64,000 nt of DNA from Salsuginibacillus kocurii DSM 18087 (GTDB lineage Bacteria > Bacillota > Bacilli > Bacillales > Marinococcaceae): the NCBI RefSeq assembly GCF_000377705.1, contig NZ_KB898631.1, positions 62,001 through 126,000 on the forward strand. Direction: 5' to 3'. The notes beneath the pieces were generated by a model, which was not told the origin of the DNA, ran no database searches, and saw only the letters and a program-made list of their open reading frames with translations. The stretch's first letter is position 1. Each line of letters starts with the position of its first letter. This document shows, in pieces, positions 16,934 to 25,440 of this stretch. A program made the position numbers and the translations under genes.

Positions 16934-18102
16934 TACGTTTCACTAGTAAACATTTCAAATACTTGCTGGACGTCTTTATCTCCGCGGCCTGAAATGTTTA
17001 CAATCAGAGCTGCCTCATTATTATACTCCGGTGCGACTTTCTTCGCCATAGCTACGGCATGCGCACTCTCCAAAGCCGGAATGATGCCTTCTTTTCTAGA
17101 TAAAAGTTGAAAAGCCTCCATCACTTCGTCTTTGGTAACAGTGTGGTATTCAGCGCGGCCGCTCGTTTTCAAATGACTGTGTTCAGGCCCGATACCTGGA
17201 TAATCCAGGCCTGCTGCCATCGAATAGGTCGGCGCAGGATTGCCATCTTCATCTTGGAGTACGAGACACCTGAAGCCGTGAATCTCTGCCGGTGTTCCTT
17301 TTGACAGTGTCGCTGCCTCTTCAGGCTCGACACCGATTAATCGGACTGACGATTCTCCAAGATAATGAGCAAAAGCTCCTATGGCGTTGCTCCCTCCCCC
17401 TGTCACCGCAATGACAGCGTCTGGGAGCTTTCCTTCTTTTTCAACCATTTGCCGCTTCGATTCTTCACTGCTGACCGCCTGGAAATGTTTCACCATCGTC
17501 GGGAACGGATGCGGCCCTACGGCAGAGCCTAGCAGATAAAAGGTGGTCTCATAATTATCGACTAAATCCTGAAGAGCAACATCGACGGCATCTTTTAAGC
17601 GGCCCTGCCCTTGGTCTACCGATACAACTTTTGCGCCCAAAAGCTCCATCCGAAACACGTTAAGCGCCTGCCGTTCCATATCAAGCTTGCCCATGTAAAT
17701 AATGCATTCCATCCCAAACATTGCACAAGCAGTAGCTGTTGCCACTCCATGCTGACCTGCACCGGTTTCCGCAATAATTCGGTGTGCTCCCATCTTTTTT
17801 GCTAGCAGCGCCTGACCGATCACATTATTAATTTTATGAGCACCTGTATGGTTTAGGTCTTCACGCTTCAGATAGATTTTCGCTCCACCGTAAGCCTCGG
17901 TTAAATGCTTCGCAAAAGTGAGCGGATTTTCACGTCCAACAAACTCTTGCAAACATTCCTTGTATTCACGGTTAAAATCCGGATCATCTTTATATTTTTC
18001 GAATTGAGTTGCAAGCCGGTCCAGAACCTCTTGCAGCTGAGGCGGTACAAAACTCCCACCAAACTCTCCAAAATATCCCTGTTTTTCTGTCACTTCCTTC
18101 AT
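16933..18102 (-). CDS. trpB: Tryptophan synthase beta chain (orphan)
   Basis: 389 aa, close to the usual TrpB length. PLP Lys lies in HTGAHKINN, and AETGAGQHGVATATA, GGGSNAIG and GRGDKD are family motifs. It condenses indole with L-serine to give tryptophan. The ATG at 18102 follows GAGGAGAG; a TTG at 18120 is part of that ribosome-site region and less likely. No trpA or other trp gene is nearby, and the flanks are a xylanase and a wall hydrolase. So it may be a second, stand-alone TrpB acting as an indole-salvage enzyme, or a relocated member of a split pathway. No T-box or TRAP-like leader was seen upstream. Confidence 0.9.
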   Translation of the reverse strand: MKEVTEKQGYFGEFGGSFVPPQLQEVLDRLATQFEKYKDDPDFNREYKECLQEFVGRENPLTFAKHLTEAYGGAKIYLKREDLNHTGAHKINNVIGQALLAKKMGAHRIIAETGAGQHGVATATACAMFGMECIIYMGKLDMERQALNVFRMELLGAKVVSVDQGQGRLKDAVDVALQDLVDNYETTFYLLGSAVGPHPFPTMVKHFQAVSSEESKRQMVEKEGKLPDAVIAVTGGGSNAIGAFAHYLGESSVRLIGVEPEEAATLSKGTPAEIHGFRCLVLQDEDGNPAPTYSMAAGLDYPGIGPEHSHLKTSGRAEYHTVTKDEVMEAFQLLSRKEGIIPALESAHAVAMAKKVAPEYNNEAALIVNISGRGDKDVQQVFEMFTSET

Positions 18103-18462
18103 TCTCTTCACTCTCCTCAACTAATCTCAAACTCTACTCATCCCTGCTCTTTCGCAGGATTACTAAATATCTTACCCAAACTCCTTACTCTACGTCAATT
18201 CCATCAGACTGCAAGCCAGCTAGAAATATTCAACAGTTTCCCAGATTTATTTAAACATTTTGAAATTAAACACCAAACAAATAGTTATTACCCCACTTTT
18301 ATACATTTTAAACCGTAATGTTACAAAAATGATCGAATTTAAAAAGATATTGTAATATTCCTGTGATATATTTCATTAACTTTCCTGCTAAACTTGTCTT
18401 TGGAATTGGGGAAATCATTCAACACCATGAATTTACAAAAATTTTGGGAGGAAACATAGATT
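18103..18462. other. Divergent intergenic region trpB / NlpC-P60
   Basis: 360 AT-rich bases with a WalR-like direct repeat (18351-18367) near the plus-strand gene. No coding frame is convincing. Confidence 0.5.
18351..18367 (+). promoter_or_regulatory. WalR-like box upstream of the wall hydrolase
   Basis: TGTAAT-N5-TGTGAT is close to the WalR consensus TGTWAH-N5-TGTWAH. A second, weaker half-pair TGTTAC-N5-TGATCG lies at 18319-18335. WalRK controls wall DL-endopeptidases in Bacillus, which fits the downstream gene. Confidence 0.45.
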
Positions 18463-19293
18463 ATGAAAAAATTTGGACTAGCAATCGCGTCCGTTTTAAT
18501 ATTAAGTCTAGCAGCCTTTGATACTGAAGCTGAAGCAGCAAATACTAGTGATCAAGTTATTCAAGCAGGTGAGCAACAATTAGGAACCCCTTATCAGTGG
18601 GGCGGCACTTCACCTAGCGGATTTGACTGTTCTGGATTCACACGACACGCATTTTCTGCTGCCGGCATTGATTTGCCACGCACGGCAGCTGAACAATATC
18701 AAGTAGGAACTTCCGTTTCACGTTCCGATTTACAACCAGGAGATCTCGTATTCTTTAATACGAGTGGAAGTGGCGTCTCACACAATGGCATTTACATTGG
18801 TGGCAATCAATTCATCCACTCTTCTTCTTCACAAGGCGTCTCTATTGCAAGCATGAGCAACACGTACTGGCAGCCACGTTATATTGGTGCGAAACGCGTC
18901 ATTGAAGAACAAGAAGAATCAAGTGTTCTTGGTGAAAGCGGAGGCGAGCCGGTAGAAGTAGTCGTAAATGGCGAAGCTCTTCAGCTCGACCAAGATGCTA
19001 TCATTAACGATGGACGCACTGTTATTCCAATGCGCGCTATCTTCGAAGAATTAGGCGCCACTGTTGATTGGAATGGAGCAGATAAAAGCATCACCGGAAC
19101 AAGCGGAGATACAACGGTATCCTTGACGATTGGCGAAAACACTGCCCAGGCAAACGGTTCTTCGGTCACGTTGGACGAGCCTGCTCAAGTAGTTAACGAG
19201 CGCACAATGGTTCCACTTCGCTTTATCGGCGAAACCCTTGGAGCTACCGTAGAATGGCAGTCAGATACTCGTACAGTTGTCATTACACAATAA
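18463..19293 (+). CDS. Secreted NlpC/P60 peptidoglycan hydrolase with C-terminal copper-amine-oxidase-N-like stalk
   Basis: 276 aa with a cleavable signal peptide (residues 1-26). The NlpC/P60 domain (30-145) carries C56 (FDCSGFT), H107 (VSHNGIYIG) and H119 (FIHSSS), the catalytic triad of gamma-D-Glu/DL endopeptidases. Residues 160-276 form a beta-rich domain of the copper amine oxidase N-terminal type, with GRTVIPMRAIFEELGATVDW and ERTMVPLRFIGETLGATVEW as two repeats; despite the name it binds wall or protein, not copper. A GGGAGGAAAC ribosome site precedes it and a WalR-like box lies upstream. A role in cell-wall turnover is likely. Confidence 0.88.
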   Translation: MKKFGLAIASVLILSLAAFDTEAEAANTSDQVIQAGEQQLGTPYQWGGTSPSGFDCSGFTRHAFSAAGIDLPRTAAEQYQVGTSVSRSDLQPGDLVFFNTSGSGVSHNGIYIGGNQFIHSSSSQGVSIASMSNTYWQPRYIGAKRVIEEQEESSVLGESGGEPVEVVVNGEALQLDQDAIINDGRTVIPMRAIFEELGATVDWNGADKSITGTSGDTTVSLTIGENTAQANGSSVTLDEPAQVVNERTMVPLRFIGETLGATVEWQSDTRTVVITQ

Positions 19294-19308
19294 AATGCTT
19301 CACTTCGA

Positions 19309-19342
19309 GACCGTGCCTTTGATTGGCACGGTCCTTTGTTTT
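19309..19342 (+). terminator. Terminator of the NlpC/P60 gene
   Basis: GACCGTGCC (19309-19317) pairs with GGCACGGTC (19325-19333), then CTTTGTTTTT. Confidence 0.8.
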
Positions 19343-19543
19343 TGAATTGAGCTTTTTTGAATGGCTCTGGTGAACGACATTGTGGATGTATACTGCGCTT
19401 TCTCCACTGGCACAAGTGCAGCATCGGATCCTTTACTAAATCGTTCTCCATATAATTGATAAAAAAGAGAGAGTTCCTTCATTTTTTCTTCAAAAATTTT
19501 AGGTAAAATGGATATGCATGATAAAAAATAGGAGGGAAGTTTA

Positions 19544-20440
19544 ATGCCACGCTGGAGCATTTCATTGACATACATTACATTACTGGGCTTTATCACCGGC
19601 TGTGGAGAGCCTTCAGCTGAAGAAGAGGTTGATGAAGTCCATCACATGCATGACATTGCCTTTCACGATTCAGGAGACGGCGACCCTTATATCGGCACTC
19701 ATTTCGGCCTTCTACATGTTAACCTTGCTGATGAAGAATTGAAATGGAGAGGTTCAGATGAGGATAGACATGATTATATGGGTTTTACCATTCTAGAGGA
19801 TGGCACCTTTATTAGCAGTGGACATCCCGCCGGCAATTCCGATTTGGAGAACCCTTTAGGAGTCATGAGAAGTGAGGAGGAAGGAGATACTTGGGATGTT
19901 GACATTCTTTATCCTGAGGTAGACTTTCATAATATCGTGACTCAACCTGCTGATTCTTCTATAATTTATGGATTTGACGCTTATAATGGTGACCTTCACC
20001 GCTCAGAAGATGCCGGCTACGAATGGGAAGTCATGAATGAAGATGAATTCAATGGGGAAGATTTGTTTGAACTGCTTGTAGACCATGATGATGAAAATAC
20101 TCTTGCTGCTTCCTCGCAAAATGGAGTGTATCAATCCACTGACGGCGGGGAATCTTGGAAGCTAATGCAGCAAGATATCGGCATACTAAGCGCTGCCCCT
20201 TATGAAGGCGGCCATCTCGTTTACGGAGTCGGGGAAAATGTTGGCTGGTTATTTACTGATGACTTAGGCGATACTTTTGAACCGCTGGACATGAGCCTTC
20301 CGGATGAACCTATTATTACATTTGATGTGCATGATGGCATGATAGCAGCAGGCGGCGCAGAAGATTCTTTTTATATTTCTTTTGACAACGGTGAGTCTTG
20401 GGAAACATGGATCGATGAAGGGGAACCGGCCACTTCGTGA
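19544..20440 (+). CDS. Lipoprotein with BNR/sialidase-like beta-propeller repeats (F510_1955-like)
   Basis: 298 aa with a lipoprotein signal (lipobox FITGC, lipidated Cys near residue 20) and an AGGAGGG ribosome site. The mature part is a propeller with repeats of the type YQSTDGGESWKLM, HRSEDAGYEWEVM and YISFDNGESWETW (S-x-D-x-G-x-x-W Asp boxes). It resembles the F510_1955 family, annotated as glycosyl-hydrolase-like, but no catalytic residues of a sialidase were identified. It is likely attached to the outer face of the membrane. Next comes a two-component system; a terminator in between argues for separate units. Confidence 0.75.
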   Translation: MPRWSISLTYITLLGFITGCGEPSAEEEVDEVHHMHDIAFHDSGDGDPYIGTHFGLLHVNLADEELKWRGSDEDRHDYMGFTILEDGTFISSGHPAGNSDLENPLGVMRSEEEGDTWDVDILYPEVDFHNIVTQPADSSIIYGFDAYNGDLHRSEDAGYEWEVMNEDEFNGEDLFELLVDHDDENTLAASSQNGVYQSTDGGESWKLMQQDIGILSAAPYEGGHLVYGVGENVGWLFTDDLGDTFEPLDMSLPDEPIITFDVHDGMIAAGGAEDSFYISFDNGESWETWIDEGEPATS

Positions 20441-20475
20441 CTGTTCTGCTATTCACTTCACATGATATTAGCGTT

Positions 20476-20512
20476 AAGGCGAACCGCGACCAAGATTGCG
20501 GTTCGCCTTTGT
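20476..20512 (+). terminator. Terminator of the propeller lipoprotein gene
   Basis: AAGGCGAACCGC pairs perfectly with GCGGTTCGCCTT (12 bp), 36 bases after the stop. Confidence 0.8.
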
Positions 20513-20557
20513 ACATCACTGTCTTCATCCATTTTCTGATTAAAGGAGGACGTGACA

Positions 20558-21244
20558 TTGGCCCGATTATTAATAGTAGATGATGAAAAACAAATGATTG
20601 ATTTGCTGCACGTTATTTTTAAATCTACTTCCCACCAGCTTTACGATGCAACCAATGGAACAGCAGCTTTTAATATAATAGAAGAAACTGAAATTGATCT
20701 TATTCTCTTAGATATTATGATGCCAAAGATCAACGGTCTGAATGTGTTAAAAACATTACGGGCAAACAACTACGACGAAGCGGTTATTTTAGTATCTGCA
20801 TTAGGTGAAACTGAACAAATTGTCCAGGGACTGCAGTCAGGTGCCGATGATTATATTACTAAACCTTTCGAGCCAAGTGAATTATTAGCTCGAACGGAAG
20901 CAGTACTGCGCCGGAAAGGCAAGATTAAAAAAAGTACAAACACACGCATTGGCGAATTAGAAATTGATCGGGAACGACGCCAAGTTAAAGCCGGCCCCCA
21001 TATTTTAAAATTAACGAATAAAGAATACCTTCTTCTTGATACAATGATTTCGCAGCAAGGAGGCGTCTTTACAAGAGACCAGCTGCTTGATCAGATCTGG
21101 TCGCCAGGTGAAGAACGCACCGACCGAAGCGTGGATGCTCATATTAAAAACATCAGGGAGAAGTTCCGTCAGGCCGAGCTTGAAGAGAATTACATTGAAA
21201 CGGTGTGGGGCGTGGGCTATCGCGTAAAGGAAGACGATGAATGA
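20558..21244 (+). CDS. OmpR/PhoB-family response regulator
   Basis: 228 aa. The start is set at the TTG at 20558, 8 bases from AAAGGAGG; a GTG at 20552 is only 2 bases from that site. The receiver domain (1-115) has phospho-acceptor D52 (LILLDIMMP) and the conserved Lys in DYITKPFEPSEL. The C-terminal winged helix (130-225) ends VDAHIKNIREKFRQ...YIETVWGVGYRVK, the OmpR DNA-binding pattern. Its gene overlaps the histidine kinase gene by 4 bases (ATGA), so they form a cognate pair. The stimulus is not evident. Confidence 0.92.
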   Translation: MARLLIVDDEKQMIDLLHVIFKSTSHQLYDATNGTAAFNIIEETEIDLILLDIMMPKINGLNVLKTLRANNYDEAVILVSALGETEQIVQGLQSGADDYITKPFEPSELLARTEAVLRRKGKIKKSTNTRIGELEIDRERRQVKAGPHILKLTNKEYLLLDTMISQQGGVFTRDQLLDQIWSPGEERTDRSVDAHIKNIREKFRQAELEENYIETVWGVGYRVKEDDE

Positions 21245-22623
21245 AACTCTCGGTTAAAATGGCTTTCATTGTCTTTAGTGCCATGCTGCTTTTAATTGTC
21301 ACTATGTGCCTTTTATTTTATGAAGTGTCACAGTCTTTCTATAAAAATCAACTCCAGGAAGGGGTAGAACAAAGGCTCACTGCTCATCGAGAGATCATAG
21401 AGCAATACTTCTATGAAGAAACTCTCCAGCATGTCATCGTGATGGAAGAACATGAAAATGACGCTCAATTTGTATTTTTCGATGAAAATTTAGCAGGATG
21501 GGAAGCGACAGATGAAGTCACTGAAAAAGAAGTGGCAGAATACAGGCAATGGATTGATAGTCAAACGAATTCCGAAGACGGGGCTAGCGCGCTAAGCCGG
21601 ACGACTCACCACGGCATTCCCCATGTATATGCGTATGAGCCTCTTATTATTGAAAACGAAATTGTAGGCTATCTATTTGTCGATGAAGCGACGCCGGAAT
21701 TTGACGAAACGAGGCAACATTTATTGTGGATTATGCTCAGCATGTTTGGAGGGAGCACTCTGTTAGCAGGAGTATTTGCCTGGTTTATGAAACATTATAT
21801 AGGCCGGCCCTTGCTGCGCTTAAAACATACGACCGAACGCGTAGCAGATGGAGATTTCGATGTGAAATTAAGGGCAGCTTCCCGTGATGAGGTAGGCGAA
21901 CTGAGCCGAAGCATCGGTTTAATGGTAGAGCAATTGCGCTCTTACCGGGATTCCAGAAGGTCGTTTTTAGCCAATGTTTCGCATGATCTGCGAACCCCGC
22001 TTACTTATGTCAAAGCTTATTCTTCTCTCATCTCTCAATCTCCCGACGATGCGGCAGCGCATGCAAAAGTGATTAACAGTGAAGCCACTAGAATGGAACG
22101 TCTCGTCGATGACTTATTCCAATTGACCAAACTAGATGAAGGCCATTTCACGTTTGCCTTTGAACGGGTAGAGGTCGCAAGCATCGTAAAAGAAGCCATC
22201 GACACAATAAAACCATATGCCCGCCAGCATGACGTCTTTTTCAATTTTGAAGAACCGGCAGTGAAACTATTTATTAACGCCGATCACGCCCGCTTGCACC
22301 AGGCCCTGTTAAATGTACTCACCAATGCAGTTAAACACACCACTAATACTGTTCAGGTAACCGTTGCTAAAACAGAAGCTGAGGTTGAAATCTGCATTCA
22401 AGATGAAGGCCCTGGATTAACACCAGAAGAAGCCGAAAAAGTATGGGAACGTTTTTACCGAACCGATGAAGCCAGATCGACAAAGGACGGAGGCAGCGGT
22501 CTCGGCCTTGCAATTACAAAAGAATTTATTGAAGCGCACGGTGGGCGGGTAGAAGCCAGAAACCTCCCAGAAACCGGAGCCAGCTTCCATTTGTACCTTC
22601 CTTTGTTGGACGTTGTTGAGTGA
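21241..22623 (+). CDS. Sensor histidine kinase
   Basis: 460 aa. Two membrane helices (residues 8-30 and 158-182) enclose an extracellular sensor of about 125 acidic residues. A HAMP domain follows, then the dimerisation/phospho-acceptor domain with H248 (NVSHDLRTPLTYV) and the ATPase domain with N box (LLNVLTNAVKHT), DEGPGLTPEEAE and GSGLGLAITKEFIEAHGG. It is translationally coupled to the response regulator. The acidic sensor may sense cations or envelope stress, but this is inference from composition only. Confidence 0.92.
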   Translation: MKLSVKMAFIVFSAMLLLIVTMCLLFYEVSQSFYKNQLQEGVEQRLTAHREIIEQYFYEETLQHVIVMEEHENDAQFVFFDENLAGWEATDEVTEKEVAEYRQWIDSQTNSEDGASALSRTTHHGIPHVYAYEPLIIENEIVGYLFVDEATPEFDETRQHLLWIMLSMFGGSTLLAGVFAWFMKHYIGRPLLRLKHTTERVADGDFDVKLRAASRDEVGELSRSIGLMVEQLRSYRDSRRSFLANVSHDLRTPLTYVKAYSSLISQSPDDAAAHAKVINSEATRMERLVDDLFQLTKLDEGHFTFAFERVEVASIVKEAIDTIKPYARQHDVFFNFEEPAVKLFINADHARLHQALLNVLTNAVKHTTNTVQVTVAKTEAEVEICIQDEGPGLTPEEAEKVWERFYRTDEARSTKDGGSGLGLAITKEFIEAHGGRVEARNLPETGASFHLYLPLLDVVE

Positions 22624-22764
22624 GAAAGGAGCTGGTATAAATACTTCGGATGCCACATCGGCTAAAGAAGCTCGAGGAATGAGCACGCAAGAAGCGGAAT
22701 GCTGGGAGAATTCGTAGGCATTAATGCTACGGTGAAAACCACATGTATGGTGATGACCCAGTAA

Positions 22765-22784
22765 AGGACATCTGTACCGTTATT
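22765..22784 (+). repeat. Short interspersed repeat unit, diverged copy
   Basis: AGGACATCTGTACCGTTATT is a diverged form of the unit at 12795. Confidence 0.4.
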
Positions 22785-22823
22785 TCAGCAAAAAGCATGT
22801 ATTTTCCCCATTTAGGAGGGGCT

Positions 22824-22845
22824 TAGCGGAACACATGTCCGTTAA
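22824..22845 (-). repeat. Short interspersed repeat unit
   Basis: TAGCGGAACA plus CATGTCCGTTAA; on the minus strand it matches the 12795 unit closely, including the flanking GCTAA. Confidence 0.55.
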
Positions 22846-22874
22846 ACTTTGACTCCCCCTGGATTTTGAGCAAA

Positions 22875-22897
22875 TAACGGAATGAGTGTCCGTTAAC
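22875..22897 (-). repeat. Short interspersed repeat unit
   Basis: TAACGGAATG plus AGTGTCCGTTAAC; a further copy 30 bases after the previous one and in the same orientation. Confidence 0.5.
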
Positions 22898-22917
22898 CAC
22901 TCACTATAAAAGGATAA

Positions 22918-22942
22918 CCTCAGCCACCCATGGCGGCTGAGG
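22918..22942. terminator. Terminator between convergent kinase and lipoprotein genes
   Basis: CCTCAGCC (22918-22925) pairs with GGCTGAGG (22935-22942); the loop is CACCCATGG-like and T-rich DNA flanks it on both strands. Confidence 0.6.
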
Positions 22943-22961
22943 CTTTGGTATTTTCCCTTTC

Positions 22962-24323
22962 CTAATGATCGGCGTGAGCATCTCCTTCAATGGCATCAAT
23001 CTCTAATAAGTCATCGAGAACACCTTGAGACTCGTATGAAATGATAGTTTCAGTGCCTAAAATGTAGCCATGATTATACGGGCCTTCCATCGGCGCTTCT
23101 TCAAAAGCGGGCTTCAATTCAGCTAAATACTCGGCGTGCTGCTCTCCTACTTCATCTTCTAGCCAAATCAGTGGCGCATGCTTGCCAAGGTGTGCCAACG
23201 GAGCTCCAGCAAGCGCCAGTTCCGGCTGGTCCGGCGCAGCAAACACTAAGCCGTGACCTGGTTGATCAATCCCCCAGCCAAAATGTTCATCCTGGAATTT
23301 TGCAAAAGCAATTGACTGCTCTACAGGATTTTCTCCAGTAATTTCTTCAACTGAACCAAACTCTTCTAAGTCGGTTAATATTTCATCAGAGATGGCATCT
23401 TCTCCATTTAGCAAATAAATATTCGCATCACCCTCGCGTGCTTCTAAGCTTTCAGCAGTAGCATTTGGAATCGAATCATCGACGTAAAGAAGAGACTCGT
23501 CCATGTGAGAGATCCAGCTTCCTGCCGGCATAGAGTATGCTTGATATTCATCTTCCATAGAACCGATGATCACATTGTCAGGCAAATTTCCTGTGGTTTC
23601 AGCATATAACTCTTCTACATCTCTGGCAAAAGCGGCGGGGTCCGTTTCCGGAATTTCCTCAATTGTGTAATTGCCAAGCTGGTCTTGGTCTTCTTCACTC
23701 AATTCTCCTGCTACCATAATCTCTATCCCATATTCATTTCCGGTCGGTGCCAAACGGTCAATCTCGGCAGCCAACTCTTCAGATAAGCCATCTTCCATTA
23801 ATAAAAGCGGCCCATCATTAGGGTGATGAACGAGGGTAAGAGCTGCTAAGGCATGCTGCCATTCATCTGCTTCCGCCAGGATAACAGTACCGGGTTGATT
23901 GTCTTCATGTGTTGCCGGCCAGATGGTTTGTGATGCCATAAGGGAAAACGTCTGGGGATCTTCTTCATCTAATCGAGTAATGTTTTTTGTATTGGTGGTG
24001 AGCAAACCTTCCCTTGCCCCTTCATTATAAGAATCTGGAAGTTCAGCAGCTTCTTCTTCAAAAGCCTCTCTATCTTCCTCTGAAGCTCCATGGCCTTCGT
24101 GTTCCCCATGGTCCTCATGGTCTCCGTGCTCAGAATGATCCATTTCTTCATCACCCATATGCTCGTCATCATTCATTTCTCCATGTTCCATCTCACTGTG
24201 GTCCATCTCTTCTTCATTCATATCCTCTTCATCCATTGGCATATCAGAGTCATCATTACAAGCAGCCAAAATCAAAAATGTGCTTATAACACTTAAAGCA
24301 GCCAATCGTGTGTACTTTTTCAC
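22962..24323 (-). CDS. Lipoprotein with Met/His/acidic metal-binding-like segment and cell-wall-binding-repeat-2-like region
   Basis: 453 aa from a GTG at 24323 with AAAGGAGAT 6 bases upstream; the open frame extends 47 codons further but without signal or ribosome site. Lipobox LILAAC near residue 19. Residues 22-80 consist almost only of E, D, H, M, G and S, in HSE/MEHGEM/GDHEDHGEH repeats, a plausible low-affinity site for copper or another soft metal. The rest contains GTVILAEADEWQHALAALTL, GPLLLMEDGLSEELAAEI and IEIMVAGELSEED, resembling cell-wall-binding repeat 2 units. It lies next to copZ in a metal and sulfur island. A role as surface metal buffer is inference. Confidence 0.7.
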   Translation of the reverse strand: MKKYTRLAALSVISTFLILAACNDDSDMPMDEEDMNEEEMDHSEMEHGEMNDDEHMGDEEMDHSEHGDHEDHGEHEGHGASEEDREAFEEEAAELPDSYNEGAREGLLTTNTKNITRLDEEDPQTFSLMASQTIWPATHEDNQPGTVILAEADEWQHALAALTLVHHPNDGPLLLMEDGLSEELAAEIDRLAPTGNEYGIEIMVAGELSEEDQDQLGNYTIEEIPETDPAAFARDVEELYAETTGNLPDNVIIGSMEDEYQAYSMPAGSWISHMDESLLYVDDSIPNATAESLEAREGDANIYLLNGEDAISDEILTDLEEFGSVEEITGENPVEQSIAFAKFQDEHFGWGIDQPGHGLVFAAPDQPELALAGAPLAHLGKHAPLIWLEDEVGEQHAEYLAELKPAFEEAPMEGPYNHGYILGTETIISYESQGVLDDLLEIDAIEGDAHADH

Positions 24324-24495
24324 AGCAATATCTCCTTTCAAACATGGCAATGACCTTATTCGGTACCTTGCCAATATTTTTGTTGTGATTTCTTTCACCT
24401 CCCATTCTAATCCGCAAATTCGAAGAAAGAATGAAGAAAGTGTAAAAAACATTAAGCACATCAAACCTCCCTTAATCGATAATCACTGAGATCAC

Positions 24496-24530
24496 ACAAA
24501 AAAACCCGCTCTATCTCATATAGAACGGGC
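24496..24530 (-). terminator. Terminator of copZ
   Basis: CCCGCTCTAT pairs with ATAGAACGGG (one wobble), followed on the minus strand by TTTTTTT. Confidence 0.75.
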
Positions 24531-24555
24531 TCATGACTTATAAAAACATAGAGTT

Positions 24556-24765
24556 TTAAAAAACTACATCATATCCTTGTTCCTCTATCGTTTCTATAAT
24601 TTTGTCTCGTGTCACTTGCTTATCCTCATACTCAACGTCGACCATGCCTTGATCTAGATTAACCTTAACTTGGTCAATACCTTGAAGTTTACCTACACTT
24701 CCTTCAACTGCCGAAACACAATGGCTGCACGACATTCCTTTAACTTGAATTGTTTCTTTTGCCAT
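24556..24765 (-). CDS. copZ: CopZ-type copper chaperone
   Basis: 69 aa, exact CopZ length, a single HMA domain with the MxCxxC metal site (GMSCSHCVSAVE) and the GYDVVF end typical of the fold. It carries Cu(I) to a CopA exporter or to the repressor. GGGAGGAG precedes the ATG. No copA lies in this window. A TACCCC..GG-type inverted repeat at 24821-24837 suggests control by a CsoR/CstR-class repressor. It is separate from, but next to, the reactive-sulfur genes. Confidence 0.88.
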   Translation of the reverse strand: MAKETIQVKGMSCSHCVSAVEGSVGKLQGIDQVKVNLDQGMVDVEYEDKQVTRDKIIETIEEQGYDVVF

Positions 24766-24820
24766 CTGTTCTCTCCTCCCTCTTAAGAATGGCCTTCAAT
24801 ATTCTCCATTCCATTATAGA

Positions 24821-24837
24821 GTACCCCTGTACGGTAT
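24821..24837 (-). promoter_or_regulatory. CsoR/CstR-type operator candidate upstream of copZ
   Basis: On the minus strand ATACCGTACAGGGGTAC, an imperfect inverted repeat of the class bound by CsoR-family repressors, about 56 bases before the copZ start. Confidence 0.5.
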
Positions 24838-24938
24838 ATCAAATTAAACAAATATAAAATTATTATTTTTCAGTTACACTTGTACACCCTTTCTGTAGCT
24901 TACAAACTTCATATGCTCTTGGGCGTATGGGTTACGTT

Positions 24939-25418
24939 TTAAATAAACAAATTCGTGTTCGCTTCATCTGCTTCGGCTAAATACGAAGCGACCCCTGCAT
25001 ACTCTAAACCATCAATTAACTCCTCTTGCTGTAAGCCCATTACGTCCATAGACATCGTACAGGCCACCATTTTTACATCCAGGTCCTGAGCCATTTCAAT
25101 CAGTTCCTCAAGTGAGGAGACATTTTTTTCTTTCATCATTCTTTTCATTACCTTTGGTCCCATGCCCGCCATATTCATATTTGAAAGCCCCAGTTTTTTA
25201 GGGCCACGCGGCATCATTCGTGCAAACATCTTTTCCATAAATGATTTTTTTGCATGAATCACTTCTTCCTTCCGCAGAACATTCAACCCCCAAAATGTGA
25301 AAAACATTGTCACTTGTTTTCCCATTGCTGCTGCTCCCGTTGCAATTATAAAACTGGCCATAGCTTTATCTAAATCACCGTCAAACACAATCATGGTTAG
25401 ACGTTCGTTTTTATCCAT
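24939..25418 (-). CDS. yrkE: DsrE/DsrF/DrsH-like family protein (YrkE-like)
   Basis: 159 aa from the ATG at 25418 with AAAGGAGAGGG upstream. The DsrE-like fold is indicated by LTMIVFDGDLDKAMASFIIATGAAAMGKQVTMFF at the start and the conserved Cys in KMVACTMSMDVMGL. DsrE-like proteins carry persulfide sulfur between carriers such as TusA. It follows the CstR-like gene by 22 bases, so the two form an operon. Order and sequence match yrkD-yrkE of Bacillus subtilis. The Met/Lys-rich middle (MFARMMPRGPKK) is typical of this subgroup. Confidence 0.8.
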   Translation of the reverse strand: MDKNERLTMIVFDGDLDKAMASFIIATGAAAMGKQVTMFFTFWGLNVLRKEEVIHAKKSFMEKMFARMMPRGPKKLGLSNMNMAGMGPKVMKRMMKEKNVSSLEELIEMAQDLDVKMVACTMSMDVMGLQQEELIDGLEYAGVASYLAEADEANTNLFI

Positions 25419-25440
25419 TGCTTCCCTCTCCTTTACGAAT

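Larger units (their letters stand above)
22624..22961. other. Intergenic region with three repeat units and a hairpin
   Basis: Contains copies of the CGGACAT..GTTCCG repeat at 22765-22784, 22824-22845 and 22875-22897 and a terminator stem at 22918-22942. No coding frame was found. Confidence 0.55.

Noticed and set aside
22765-22897. CRISPR array
   Set aside because: The repeated units are not evenly spaced, differ in orientation and occur elsewhere as single copies; no cas genes.
23969-24296. Several frames opposite or within the Met/His/acid repeat region
   Set aside because: They mirror the repetitive coding sequence of the lipoprotein and have no ribosome site.
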